Shown here piece by piece: positions 46,047-52,969 of a DNA stretch of 52,969 nucleotides (position 1 is its first letter; every line of letters starts with the position of its first letter). The position numbers and the translations under genes are program-made. The notes below the pieces were generated by a model, which saw only the letters and a list, made by a program, of their open reading frames with translations, searched no databases and was not told where the DNA came from. This DNA is from an uncultured Oscillospiraceae bacterium (GTDB taxonomy: Bacteria; Bacillota; Clostridia; Oscillospirales; Oscillospiraceae), in the NCBI GenBank assembly GCA_910578735.1, contig CAJTSQ010000003.1:1-52969 (forward strand), given 5' to 3'.

Positions 46047-46997
46047 ATGGAATGCAACTTTAGAAAGGCGGCTGTCATCGGCTGCGGCTCTGTGGGGGCC
46101 TCGATCGCTTTCCGCTTTTTGCAGCAGGGTACCTTCAGCCATTTGGTGCTGATCGACGCCAACCGGGCCAAGGCGGAGGGGGAGGCCATGGACCTGAGCG
46201 ACGGCCTGCCTTACGGCTCCGCCATGGAGATCGCAGCCGGAGGCTATGACGATATCGCCGACTGCGGTCTGGTGGTCATTACCGCCGGCGCCAACCAGAA
46301 GCCGGGGGAGACCCGGCTGGAGCTGATCGGCCGGAATATCCTCATCCTCCGGAGTATCCTGGCCGAGATTACCGCCCGGGACTTCAGGGGCATCCTCCTG
46401 GTGGTGTCCAACCCGGTGGACGTGCTCACCTACGCGGCCCAGAAGCTGTCCGGCTACCCCAGAGAGCGGGTGATCGGCTCCGGCACGGTGCTGGATACCG
46501 CCCGTTTCAAGCAGCTGCTGGGCCGGGAGCTGGGGGTGGACAGCCGCAATGTCCACGCCTTCATCGTGGGAGAGCATGGAGACAGCGAGCTGGCGGTGTG
46601 GAGCGGGGCCAACGTGTCCGGGCTGGACCTGGACGACTTCTGCCGCCTCCAGGGGAAAGCGCTCTCCCCGTCCGCCCGGGACCGGCTGTATCGGAGCATC
46701 CGGGACAGCGCCAACGAGATCATCCTGCGCAAAGGGGCCACCTACTACGGCATCGCCATGGCGGTTGGCCGCATCGCGGCCTGTATTGTCAAGGACGAAC
46801 ACGCTGTGCTGCCCATCTCGGCGGTGCTGGAGGGGGAGTACGGCCTGGAGGGCCTGGCCCTCAGCATACCCTCCATCGTGGGGCGGAACGGGCTGGAAAA
46901 AACCCTGGAGATTCCCCTGGCCCCTCCGGAGCGCGCCGCCCTGGACCGCTCCGCCCAACAGATGAAGGAGGCCATCTCAGGCCTGCGGATCGACTGA
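46047..46997 (+). CDS. ldh: L-lactate dehydrogenase
   Basis: 316 residues. NAD-binding AAVIGCGSVGASIAFRFLQQ, Asp in LVLIDANRAKAEGEAMDLSD, the substrate loop GANQKPGETRL (Gln and Arg specify lactate over malate), VVSNPVDVLTY, and the catalytic His in VGEHGDSELAVWS. It reduces pyruvate to L-lactate and regenerates NAD+ during fermentation. AGGAG lies 9 bases before the ATG. Confidence 0.95.
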   Translation: MECNFRKAAVIGCGSVGASIAFRFLQQGTFSHLVLIDANRAKAEGEAMDLSDGLPYGSAMEIAAGGYDDIADCGLVVITAGANQKPGETRLELIGRNILILRSILAEITARDFRGILLVVSNPVDVLTYAAQKLSGYPRERVIGSGTVLDTARFKQLLGRELGVDSRNVHAFIVGEHGDSELAVWSGANVSGLDLDDFCRLQGKALSPSARDRLYRSIRDSANEIILRKGATYYGIAMAVGRIAACIVKDEHAVLPISAVLEGEYGLEGLALSIPSIVGRNGLEKTLEIPLAPPERAALDRSAQQMKEAISGLRID

Positions 46998-47076
46998 CCA
47001 AGCCGCAAAACCGCCCCCTCCCGCCCCTCCAGAGGGACCAGGGAGGGGAGAGGTATTTATTTTTTGTGAAGAAATT

Positions 47077-47090
47077 GGAACATTCGTTTG
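47077..47090. promoter_or_regulatory. LexA (SOS) box in the lexA promoter
   Basis: GGAACATTCGTTTG fits the Firmicutes SOS box (CGAACATATGTTCG type) and overlaps the -35 of the lexA promoter, so LexA would repress its own gene. Confidence 0.85.
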
Positions 47091-47116
47091 ACATCCTCTC
47101 TGTTTTGTGCTATAAT
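47088..47116 (+). promoter_or_regulatory. Promoter of lexA
   Basis: Perfect TTGACA, 17-base spacer, perfect TATAAT, with the SOS box over the -35. Confidence 0.92.
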
Positions 47117-47169
47117 GTCTTCCGTAAACCACAGGCTTTCTTCTCCGACAGTCTGAAAGGAGCCGCTTT

Positions 47170-47787
47170 ATGGCCAACCTCACCCGTAAACAGCAGCAGA
47201 TTTATGACTTTATCCTGTCCTTCACCAGCGACCACGGCTATCCGCCCTCCGTCCGGGAGATCGGCGCCGCAGTGGGGCTGAAGTCCCCCTCCACCGTCCA
47301 TTTCCACATGAAGGGCCTGGAGGAGGCCGGCGTAATCGTCAAGGCAGAGGGTAAGACCCGAGCCATCTCTCTGCCCGGCGTCCCCCTGGGTCCGGTGGCG
47401 GAGGAGTCTGACCCCAGGGCCAACCAGATCCCGGTGGTGGGCAGTGTGGCTGCTGGCTCGCCCATCCTGGCCCAGGAGTGCATCGAGGACTATCTCACCT
47501 TCGACACCCAGGGCCTGTCCGGCGAGCACTTCGCCCTGCGGGTCCGGGGCAACTCCATGCTTGGCGCGGGCATCCTCCCGGACGACCTGTTGGTGGTCCA
47601 CCGGCAGCAGGAGGCCCGCAGCGGCGAGATCGTGGTGGCCCTGTTTGAGGATGAGGCCACAGTCAAGACCTACCGCTTGAAAGACGGCCATGTCTGGCTG
47701 ATGCCGGAGAACCCGGAGTATGAGCCCATTGACGGTACTTATGCCCAAATTATTGGCAAGGTTGTGGCCGTGGTGCGGCGGTATTGA
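47170..47787 (+). CDS. lexA: LexA repressor of the SOS response
   Basis: 205 residues. N-terminal winged helix (KQQQIYDFILSFTSDHGYPP, SVREIGAAVGLKSPSTVHFH) and C-terminal S24 peptidase domain with the Ala-Gly cleavage site in GSVAAGSPILA, catalytic Ser in VRGNSMLGAGI and Lys in ATVKTYRL. RecA filaments trigger self-cleavage after DNA damage. AAAGGAG precedes the ATG. Confidence 0.97.
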   Translation: MANLTRKQQQIYDFILSFTSDHGYPPSVREIGAAVGLKSPSTVHFHMKGLEEAGVIVKAEGKTRAISLPGVPLGPVAEESDPRANQIPVVGSVAAGSPILAQECIEDYLTFDTQGLSGEHFALRVRGNSMLGAGILPDDLLVVHRQQEARSGEIVVALFEDEATVKTYRLKDGHVWLMPENPEYEPIDGTYAQIIGKVVAVVRRY

Positions 47788-47795
47788 TTAAGCTG

Positions 47796-47835
47796 AAAAA
47801 AGCATCGTCCCAGCTGGCTGGGGCGATGCTTTTTT
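47796..47835. terminator. Bidirectional terminator after lexA
   Basis: AGCATCGTCCCAG pairs with CTGGGGCGATGCT (one wobble) around CTGG, with AAAAA before and TTTTT after. It serves lexA and the convergent lipoprotein gene. Confidence 0.9.
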
Positions 47836-47839
47836 GCGC

Positions 47840-48403
47840 TTATTCTGGTAAATATTCGATGGAGAACACCTTGCCGTTATCCAGGATAAAGTTCAAGGCG
47901 GTGCCGTTCCTGGTGTAAGTCATCAGGGCGTCAGTACCCTCTCCCTCCCCGTAAGCGGCCTTGATGTCGTCAGCGGAGGAGCCGATGTAGATTCCCTCCG
48001 GGGTGGTAGCGCTGTCGTCGGTGAGGAGGATGGAGTTGACAAAGTCCTTTTCCCCGTCCGGCCGGGTGGTGATGACAAAGCCGGAGTAGGTGTAGGTCTT
48101 ATCCAGCCCCTCGAAGGCACAGGACTCGGCCTCAAAGTAGCTCTGGGGCTCGCCCAGGGCGGCCAGCACCTCCGACATGTCCTGGTCGATGGATACCGAG
48201 GTGCCCCCCGCCTGGAACACGTAAGAGTCTGGGCCGGCATTGGGCTGCTGCTGGCTGCTGGAGGTCCCCCCGCCGTTGGACTGGCTGGCGGAGCCTCCGG
48301 TGCTGCTGCCGGCGCTGCTCCGGTTGCCGTCTCCGCCGCCGCAGGCGGCCAGGGACAGGGTCAGAGCCAGAGCAAGCAGAGCGCAAAACAAGTTTCGTTT
48401 CAT
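47840..48403 (-). CDS. Lipoprotein of unknown function, last gene of the dlt-like operon
   Basis: 187 residues. Signal peptide with lipobox LSLAAC, a Ser/Gly/Gln-rich linker (residues 24-55), then a beta-rich domain: YVFQAGGTSVSIDQDMSEVL, LGEPQSYFEAESCAFEGLDK, and TPEGIYIGSSADDIKAAYGE. The last part resembles lipoprotein domains that form BLIP/SmpA-like folds. It starts 12 bases after the stop of the SGNH-like gene and so belongs to the same transcript. Confidence 0.8.
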   Translation of the reverse strand: MKRNLFCALLALALTLSLAACGGGDGNRSSAGSSTGGSASQSNGGGTSSSQQQPNAGPDSYVFQAGGTSVSIDQDMSEVLAALGEPQSYFEAESCAFEGLDKTYTYSGFVITTRPDGEKDFVNSILLTDDSATTPEGIYIGSSADDIKAAYGEGEGTDALMTYTRNGTALNFILDNGKVFSIEYLPE

Positions 48404-48415
48404 GATAATCCTCCT

Positions 48416-49462
48416 TTATTTCGCAGGATTTTCCCTGCGCCACTCCGCCTCCAGCCGCTCCTTCCGGGCGGCGTAGGCGGCGCTTTTTTCGTTCCATATG
48501 CCGGTATAGGGCTCCTGCCCCCGGCGGTCCTCCACCAGGCCCTGTTCCGTCAGCCAGGCCCCGAACCACCGGGACAGCTTCTCCGCCCCGTAGAGATTCA
48601 AATGCAGGCCGCTGTCATAGGTGTCGGCGGAGAAGTCGAGGCCCAGCTCATCGGTGTACTCCAGGAAGTTGAGATAGGGCAGGCCCTTTTGGGCGGCGTA
48701 GTCCTCAATCTGCTCCTCCCACTGGTCATACCACCAGGGGTACAGGCTGGGGGCCTTGATGAGCACCAGCTGAACGCCTCTGGACTGGCACAGGTCGGCC
48801 ATCTTGTCCAGGTAGTCCCAGCATACCGGAGCAAATTCGTAGCTGGGCAGGGGCTTTCCCTGGGGAACATTCTCTGCCGGACGGACTTCTACGTTCATCA
48901 GATAGCCGCTGTCAGAAACGATGTCCCGGTGAAAGAGGTATGATACATCCTCCCCGGACAGCTCGTTCCAGCGGGTATGGTAGCGCAGCAGGGGGAACAG
49001 GTAGGAGAGGAAGCTCTCCTCCTCCGTCATGGAGGCCCGGACGGCGGCCAGCTTTTGGCGGGAGAGCCTCATGCCGTCCAGATTCAGCCGGTTGTAAGCC
49101 TCACTTTGAGGCTCGCCGTACTTCATGGACAGGACATTGAAGACCATCACCTTGGGGGTCTCGTACTTCAGAGTTTCCTCCATCAGGTAGTAGGACTGCC
49201 AGATCAGCTGCTGGGCGCTGCCCCGGATATAGCTGGGGATGCCATACTCCCGCCAAAGCAGGTCGGGGGAGAAGTTCTCGTAGACCTCGCAGTCACCGAT
49301 AAAGACCACATCGTGGCCTGCCTCCTCCCTGTAGTACTCGGCGATCAGCGCCCCCTCGGGGATGTCGCTCATGTACTTGGGCATGAACAGGGCGTTGAGC
49401 AGCACCAGGGCTGTGACGCCCAGCGCACACCAGAAAACGGCGGTCCAGATATGTTTTTTCAT
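48416..49462 (-). CDS. DltD-like / SGNH-type membrane-anchored protein
   Basis: 348 residues. One N-terminal membrane anchor (IWTAVFWCALGVTALVLLNA) then an extracytoplasmic domain with VVFIGDCEVYENFSPDLLWR, AQQLIWQSYYLMEETLKYET, VMVFNVLSMKYGE, and a C-terminal HLNLYGAEKLSRWFGAWL that carries the usual Asp/His region. The GDCE block takes the place of the SGNH nucleophile motif, with Cys or Asp in place of Ser. With an MBOAT protein directly upstream, it probably transfers or removes acyl or D-alanyl groups on a surface polymer. Confidence 0.78.
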   Translation of the reverse strand: MKKHIWTAVFWCALGVTALVLLNALFMPKYMSDIPEGALIAEYYREEAGHDVVFIGDCEVYENFSPDLLWREYGIPSYIRGSAQQLIWQSYYLMEETLKYETPKVMVFNVLSMKYGEPQSEAYNRLNLDGMRLSRQKLAAVRASMTEEESFLSYLFPLLRYHTRWNELSGEDVSYLFHRDIVSDSGYLMNVEVRPAENVPQGKPLPSYEFAPVCWDYLDKMADLCQSRGVQLVLIKAPSLYPWWYDQWEEQIEDYAAQKGLPYLNFLEYTDELGLDFSADTYDSGLHLNLYGAEKLSRWFGAWLTEQGLVEDRRGQEPYTGIWNEKSAAYAARKERLEAEWRRENPAK

Positions 49463-49475
49463 CCGTTCCGCCCCC

Positions 49476-51065
49476 TTAGAATTGGTTGTAGATAAACTGG
49501 GAGGCGTCGAAGCCGATGCCGTATACCCCAAAGATTAAGATGCACAGGATCAGCAGCAGACAGCCGCCCCAGGCCAGGTGGGGACTGTGGCGCAGCAGAC
49601 GCTCCCGAACCGGCTCCCGCCGGCCCAGCAGGCTGCACGCCAACAGGGATAGGGCTCCCACAGCAGCCACCAGCCAGTCCCCCAGAGAGATGCCCAGCTC
49701 CAGGAAGGAGCCATCCCACAGCACCTGAGGGCGGAAGCCGGCAACTACGCTGCCCAGCTGGCGGAAGGTGAGAGGCACGTCCCGGTAGACGTCCAGCACC
49801 CGGATGGCCCCCATGAGCCAGAAGGTGCGCAGGACCTGCACCAGGTCCCAGCCCCGGCTGCCCTTCAGCCGGGGAAAGCGGGCGTGGAACCTGGTGTACA
49901 GCGGCTCGCACTCCTCGGAGATGATGATGACGACTCCGTTGAGCATGCCCCAGACGATGAAATTCCAGCTGGCCCCGTGCCAGATGCCGGTGGCAAACCA
50001 GAGAATCAGGCTGCACACATGGACGGAAATCCGCTTGCCAAATGGGCCGAAGCGGTTCCGGCACTTCTGGTGCAGGTCCAGAATGGGTTTGGACACCGAC
50101 ATGGGATAGAACAGGTAGTCCCGGAACCAGGTGCCCATGGTGATGTGCCAGCGCCGCCAATACTCCGCCACATTCTTGGAGAAGAAAGGCCGCTGAAAGT
50201 TCTCCGCCACCTTCACCCCCAGCATCTGGGCCACGCCGATGGTGATGTCGATGCCGCCGGTAAAGTCGGCGTAGAGCTGAATGGCATAAAGAAAAATCAC
50301 TGCCAGCACATAGACGCCCTGGTACCGGTCCGGATCGGCCACCAAGGCCCGCAGGGGAATGGCCAGCCGGTCGGCGATAATCAGCTTCTTGGCCAGGCCC
50401 CAGATGACCCGCTCCACCCCCATGGCGATCTGCCGGGTGTTCCAGGAGTGTTCTGCGTAGAGGGTGGCGCTCAGGTCGCCGAAGCGGCTGATGGGCCCTT
50501 GGATCAGCTGGGGGAAAAAGGTGACAAACAGGGCAAATTTTCCCAGATTCCGCTCCGCCGGACACTTTTTCCGGTAGACATCGAATAGGTAGCCCATGGA
50601 CTGGAAGGTATAGAAGGAGATGCCCATGGGCAGCACAATGGAGAAGCCGGGCAGCTGTCCGCCGCCAAAGGCGGACAGGGCCGCGTTCAGGTTGCCCACC
50701 ACGAAGTTGGTGTATTTCACCACCGCCAGAATGCCAAAGTTCACCAGCAGGCAGGCCAGCACCCAGCGGAAGCGGGCCGACTTGGCCCGGGCCTTCCAGT
50801 CCTTGCGCTCCTCCTTGGACAGCTCGGGCCGGTGGACCTGAAACCAGGCGTCCTGCGCTTGGGCCATATCCTCCACCTTGCGGGCGGCGGCGTAGGTGGT
50901 CAGGGCGGTGACGCCGATGTAGATCAGGCACCACCAGCCGGCAAACCAGTAGAAAAACAGGCTGCCGGCCAGCAGCAGCTTCCACTGATGCCGCCTGGGA
51001 ATGGCGTAGTACAGGAGAAACAGAGCAGCCAGGAAGGCCAGAAACTGCGTTGACGCAAAGCTCAT
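49476..51065 (-). CDS. MBOAT-family O-acyltransferase, DltB-like
   Basis: 529 residues, about 11 membrane segments. MBOAT motifs: LPMGISFYTFQSMGYLFDVY, FFPQLIQGPISRFGDL, ADFTGGIDITIGVAQMLGVK, NFQRPFFSKNVAEYWRRWHI and the catalytic His in GIWHGASWNFIVWG. It is longer at the C-terminus than DltB. It should pass an activated acyl or D-alanyl group from the carrier protein across the membrane. Confidence 0.9.
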   Translation of the reverse strand: MSFASTQFLAFLAALFLLYYAIPRRHQWKLLLAGSLFFYWFAGWWCLIYIGVTALTTYAAARKVEDMAQAQDAWFQVHRPELSKEERKDWKARAKSARFRWVLACLLVNFGILAVVKYTNFVVGNLNAALSAFGGGQLPGFSIVLPMGISFYTFQSMGYLFDVYRKKCPAERNLGKFALFVTFFPQLIQGPISRFGDLSATLYAEHSWNTRQIAMGVERVIWGLAKKLIIADRLAIPLRALVADPDRYQGVYVLAVIFLYAIQLYADFTGGIDITIGVAQMLGVKVAENFQRPFFSKNVAEYWRRWHITMGTWFRDYLFYPMSVSKPILDLHQKCRNRFGPFGKRISVHVCSLILWFATGIWHGASWNFIVWGMLNGVVIIISEECEPLYTRFHARFPRLKGSRGWDLVQVLRTFWLMGAIRVLDVYRDVPLTFRQLGSVVAGFRPQVLWDGSFLELGISLGDWLVAAVGALSLLACSLLGRREPVRERLLRHSPHLAWGGCLLLILCILIFGVYGIGFDASQFIYNQF

Positions 51066-51075
51066 GACGTTCCGC

Positions 51076-51303
51076 TTACGCCTCGTCCAGCCGCTGGATC
51101 ATCTCCCACAGGGACTTGGCGGAATTGAAGTTTTCCGGGGTCAGCTCCTCGGCGGGGACCTCCACATCAAAGGTGCTGCCGATCTCAGCCACCAGGGTGA
51201 CGATGTCGATGGAGTCCAGAATCTGGTCGTCGATGAGGGTGGTGCAGGTCTCAAAATCGATATCGGGGTGCAGCTCGCGCAGAATGCTCAACAGGTCTTC
51301 CAT
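51076..51303 (-). CDS. Acyl/D-alanyl carrier protein, DltC-like
   Basis: 75 residues, MEDLLSILRELHPDIDFETC and the phosphopantetheine Ser in ILDSIDIVTLVAEIGSTFDV. The Asp-Ser-Ile form is common in DltC and dedicated acyl carriers. AAGAGGAGG precedes the ATG. It lies between the ligase and the MBOAT genes and carries the activated group between them. Confidence 0.88.
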   Translation of the reverse strand: MEDLLSILRELHPDIDFETCTTLIDDQILDSIDIVTLVAEIGSTFDVEVPAEELTPENFNSAKSLWEMIQRLDEA

Positions 51304-51352
51304 AAAAATCCTCCTCTTAATATCCGGCGGTCCCGCCTGGGGCGGAAGCCGG

Positions 51353-52870
51353 TTATACCCCGGCCGGAATTTTTCCGGCGGACAGGGCCTTACGGTCGAT
51401 CTTTCCGTTGGGGGTCAGGGGCAGGCGGTCCAACTGATGGACGCGGTTGGGGATCATGTACCGGGGCAGGCGCTCCCGGAGAAAGGCGGTCAGCTCTCCC
51501 GGCTCGGCCTGGCCAGCGTAGTAGAGAAGGATATGGTCCTTCTCCTTGTCAAACACCGCGCAGGCGGAAGCCGTCTCAGGGTGGAGGGCGGCGGTGGCCT
51601 CAATCTCCTGCAGCTCCACCCGGTGGCCCATGTGCTTGACTTGATAGTCCTTACGGGAGACGAACACCAGCTCCCCCCGGTCGTTGTACCGCCCCAGGTC
51701 GCCGGTGCGGTAGATCAGCTCGGGGTAGGCGTCGTTCAGGGGGTTTTGCACAAAGCACTCCGCCGTCTTCTCGGGCATCCTGTAGTAACCCATGGTCAGA
51801 CAGGTGCCTCGGATGCAGATTTCCCCCACCTCGCCAGGGTCGGCGGGGCGGTTGTCCTCGGTGAGGAGGAGAATGCCCGTGTTGGGGAAGGGCCCGCCGA
51901 TAGGGATGGCCTCATCCTCAGAGAAATCCCGGTCCACATGGTAGAAGCAGCTCATCCCTGTGGCCTCGGTGGGGCCGTACAGGTTGGTGAAGCTGGCGTC
52001 AGGCAGGGCCTCCCGCCACAGCCGGAACTGGCGGATGGGGAAGACCTCGCTGCCGAAGGCGATGGTATGTAAGTACTGAGGGATCTTCTTCTTCAGCGCC
52101 CCCAGACCGGAGATCAAAGTCAGGGCGGACACCACCCAGCACACCGTGTTGATTTTATGCTCGTTGAGGTAGTCCACCAGCTTTACCGGGAAGAGAAACA
52201 GGCTCTTGGGGATCAGGTAGGTGGTGGCCCCGAACTTGAGGGTGGGATAGAGCTCCTTCAGGCAGGCGTCGAAGTACAGGGGAGTCTGGTTGCCGAAGAC
52301 TGTCTCCTGGCTGAAGCTCAGGGCCTGGGACAACTGCTCCACATAGTCGATCACCGAACGGTGGCAGGCGATGACTCCCTTGGGCACGCCGGTGGACCCG
52401 GAGGTGAAGACGATATACAGCGGGTCGGTGTCCAGCTGAGCGGCCCGAATCCGGTCCAGCAGGGCCTGGTCCGGCTGGAAGGCGGCGGCCTCCTCGTAGT
52501 CGTACAGGCTGCCGGCGTAACCCATCCGCTCCACAGCCGGCCGGGTCTTTCCGTCACACAGGACGGCCCGGGGGTTCAGAGTCTGGAAAATGAGCTCTAC
52601 CCGGTACAGGGGCATCTCCTCGTCGATGGGCACATAGAAGCAGCCGGAGTAGGCCACTCCGAAGAAGGCGGCCACCGATTTGGGGTGCTTTTCCATAAAG
52701 ACCACCACCGGCTCCCGCTCCAGGCCCTTTTGGGCCAGGAAGGTGCCAATCCCCCGGGCGGCCCGGGAGACCTGGCCGAAGGTCAGGCCCTCGGTCCCGT
52801 TGTGAAAGGCCACCTTGTCGGGCAGACGGGGAGCTGTGGCCTCCAGATATTCCAAAACATTACGCTGCAA
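51353..52870 (-). CDS. AMP-forming ligase, DltA-like
   Basis: 505 residues from a TTG with GAGGGGG 9 bases upstream; no ATG fits. Adenylation-domain motifs: FTSGSTGVPKGVIACHRSVI, LYGPTEATGMSCFYHVDRDF, YRTGDLGRYNDRGELVFVSR, and the C-terminal catalytic Lys in LTPNGKIDRKALSAG. Order and length match DltA-type D-alanine ligases; amino-acid specificity cannot be told by eye. It would load the carrier protein encoded next. The start overlaps the end of the upstream gene by 11 bases. Confidence 0.88.
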   Translation of the reverse strand: MQRNVLEYLEATAPRLPDKVAFHNGTEGLTFGQVSRAARGIGTFLAQKGLEREPVVVFMEKHPKSVAAFFGVAYSGCFYVPIDEEMPLYRVELIFQTLNPRAVLCDGKTRPAVERMGYAGSLYDYEEAAAFQPDQALLDRIRAAQLDTDPLYIVFTSGSTGVPKGVIACHRSVIDYVEQLSQALSFSQETVFGNQTPLYFDACLKELYPTLKFGATTYLIPKSLFLFPVKLVDYLNEHKINTVCWVVSALTLISGLGALKKKIPQYLHTIAFGSEVFPIRQFRLWREALPDASFTNLYGPTEATGMSCFYHVDRDFSEDEAIPIGGPFPNTGILLLTEDNRPADPGEVGEICIRGTCLTMGYYRMPEKTAECFVQNPLNDAYPELIYRTGDLGRYNDRGELVFVSRKDYQVKHMGHRVELQEIEATAALHPETASACAVFDKEKDHILLYYAGQAEPGELTAFLRERLPRYMIPNRVHQLDRLPLTPNGKIDRKALSAGKIPAGV

Positions 52871-52969
52871 CTGGATTTTCCCCCTCTGTAGTTTGCTCCG
52901 GCTGTGAGCTGTCAGGATTCTCCGGCGCCTGGGAACCGCCGGGATTCTCCGGCGCCTGGGAACCGCCGG
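52860..52969 (-). CDS. C-terminal end of a repeat-containing protein (partial)
   Basis: A minus-strand frame entering from the right edge encodes at least two copies of GGSQAPENP, then DSSQPEQTTEGENPVAA and TAA. The low-complexity Pro/Gln/Glu repeat looks like a disordered tail or linker of an exported or envelope protein. Its stop overlaps the TTG start of the DltA-like gene, so it heads or precedes the same operon. The rest is outside the window. Confidence 0.75.
   Translation of the reverse strand, partial: GGSQAPENPGGSQAPENPDSSQPEQTTEGENPVAA

Overview
The window looks like a piece of chromosome from a high-GC, spore-forming, motile anaerobe of the class Clostridia, most like the Oscillospiraceae (the Flavonifractor / Lawsonibacter / Oscillibacter neighbourhood). 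The reasons are GC-rich coding sequence with strong AGGAGG ribosome sites, a spoIVB-spo0A pair, a glmS ribozyme, a [4Fe-4S]-type purF, a flagellin next to a CsrA homologue, and Firmicutes-style LexA and DltA-like genes. The family placement is inference from gene content; no database search was run.

Layout. 1-7300: end of a metI-metQ methionine importer, an M20 amidohydrolase, then on the minus strand purF, two tiny paralogous peptide genes, a LysR regulator and glmS with its self-cleaving ribozyme leader. 7378-8700: galM and a tRNA-Gln(CTG). 8634-18968: a 10.3-kb integrative element inserted in the 3' end of that tRNA. It has an integrase, a divergent repressor/early-gene switch, an Xis-like protein, a primase-helicase disrupted at its 5' end by an IS5-family insertion, a cluster of GTACAC repeats that could be an origin, a nuclease, a RecA-like ATPase and a toxin-antitoxin operon, but no conjugation or virion genes. 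18973-22300: a TSCPD protein, spo0A with an unusual receiver domain, spoIVB and an ArsC-family protein. 22356-27741: a helical acidic protein, a uracil permease behind a leader-peptide attenuator, a DUF1461-type membrane protein, a small repeat element and cstA with a partner gene. 27830-32142: an LtaS-like sulfatase, a small basic protein and a flavoprotein.

32276-42541: a solitary tyrosine recombinase, a barnase-like lipoprotein, ruvX, a short pyruvate-kinase-like gene, Asp23-family, HIT, LysR, two GNAT acetyltransferases, hflX, an HxlR regulator, a radical SAM enzyme, a flavin reductase, a second repeat element and rpmE. 42602-45961: two identical-format palindromic operators, an extended CsrA-like gene and an 853-residue flagellin. 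46047-47835: L-lactate dehydrogenase and an SOS-controlled lexA. 47840-52969, minus strand: a five-gene dlt-like operon (AMP ligase, carrier protein, MBOAT acyltransferase, SGNH-like partner, lipoprotein) following the tail of a repeat-containing protein that runs off the window.

The most novel-looking items are the tandem micropeptides upstream of purF, a candidate antisense RNA over the integrase start, the pyrBI-like attenuator before the uracil permease, a Spo0A whose phospho-acceptor Asp is Glu, the paired TTGTTACA-N14-TGTAACAA operators before csrA/flagellin, and the compact satellite-like element itself.
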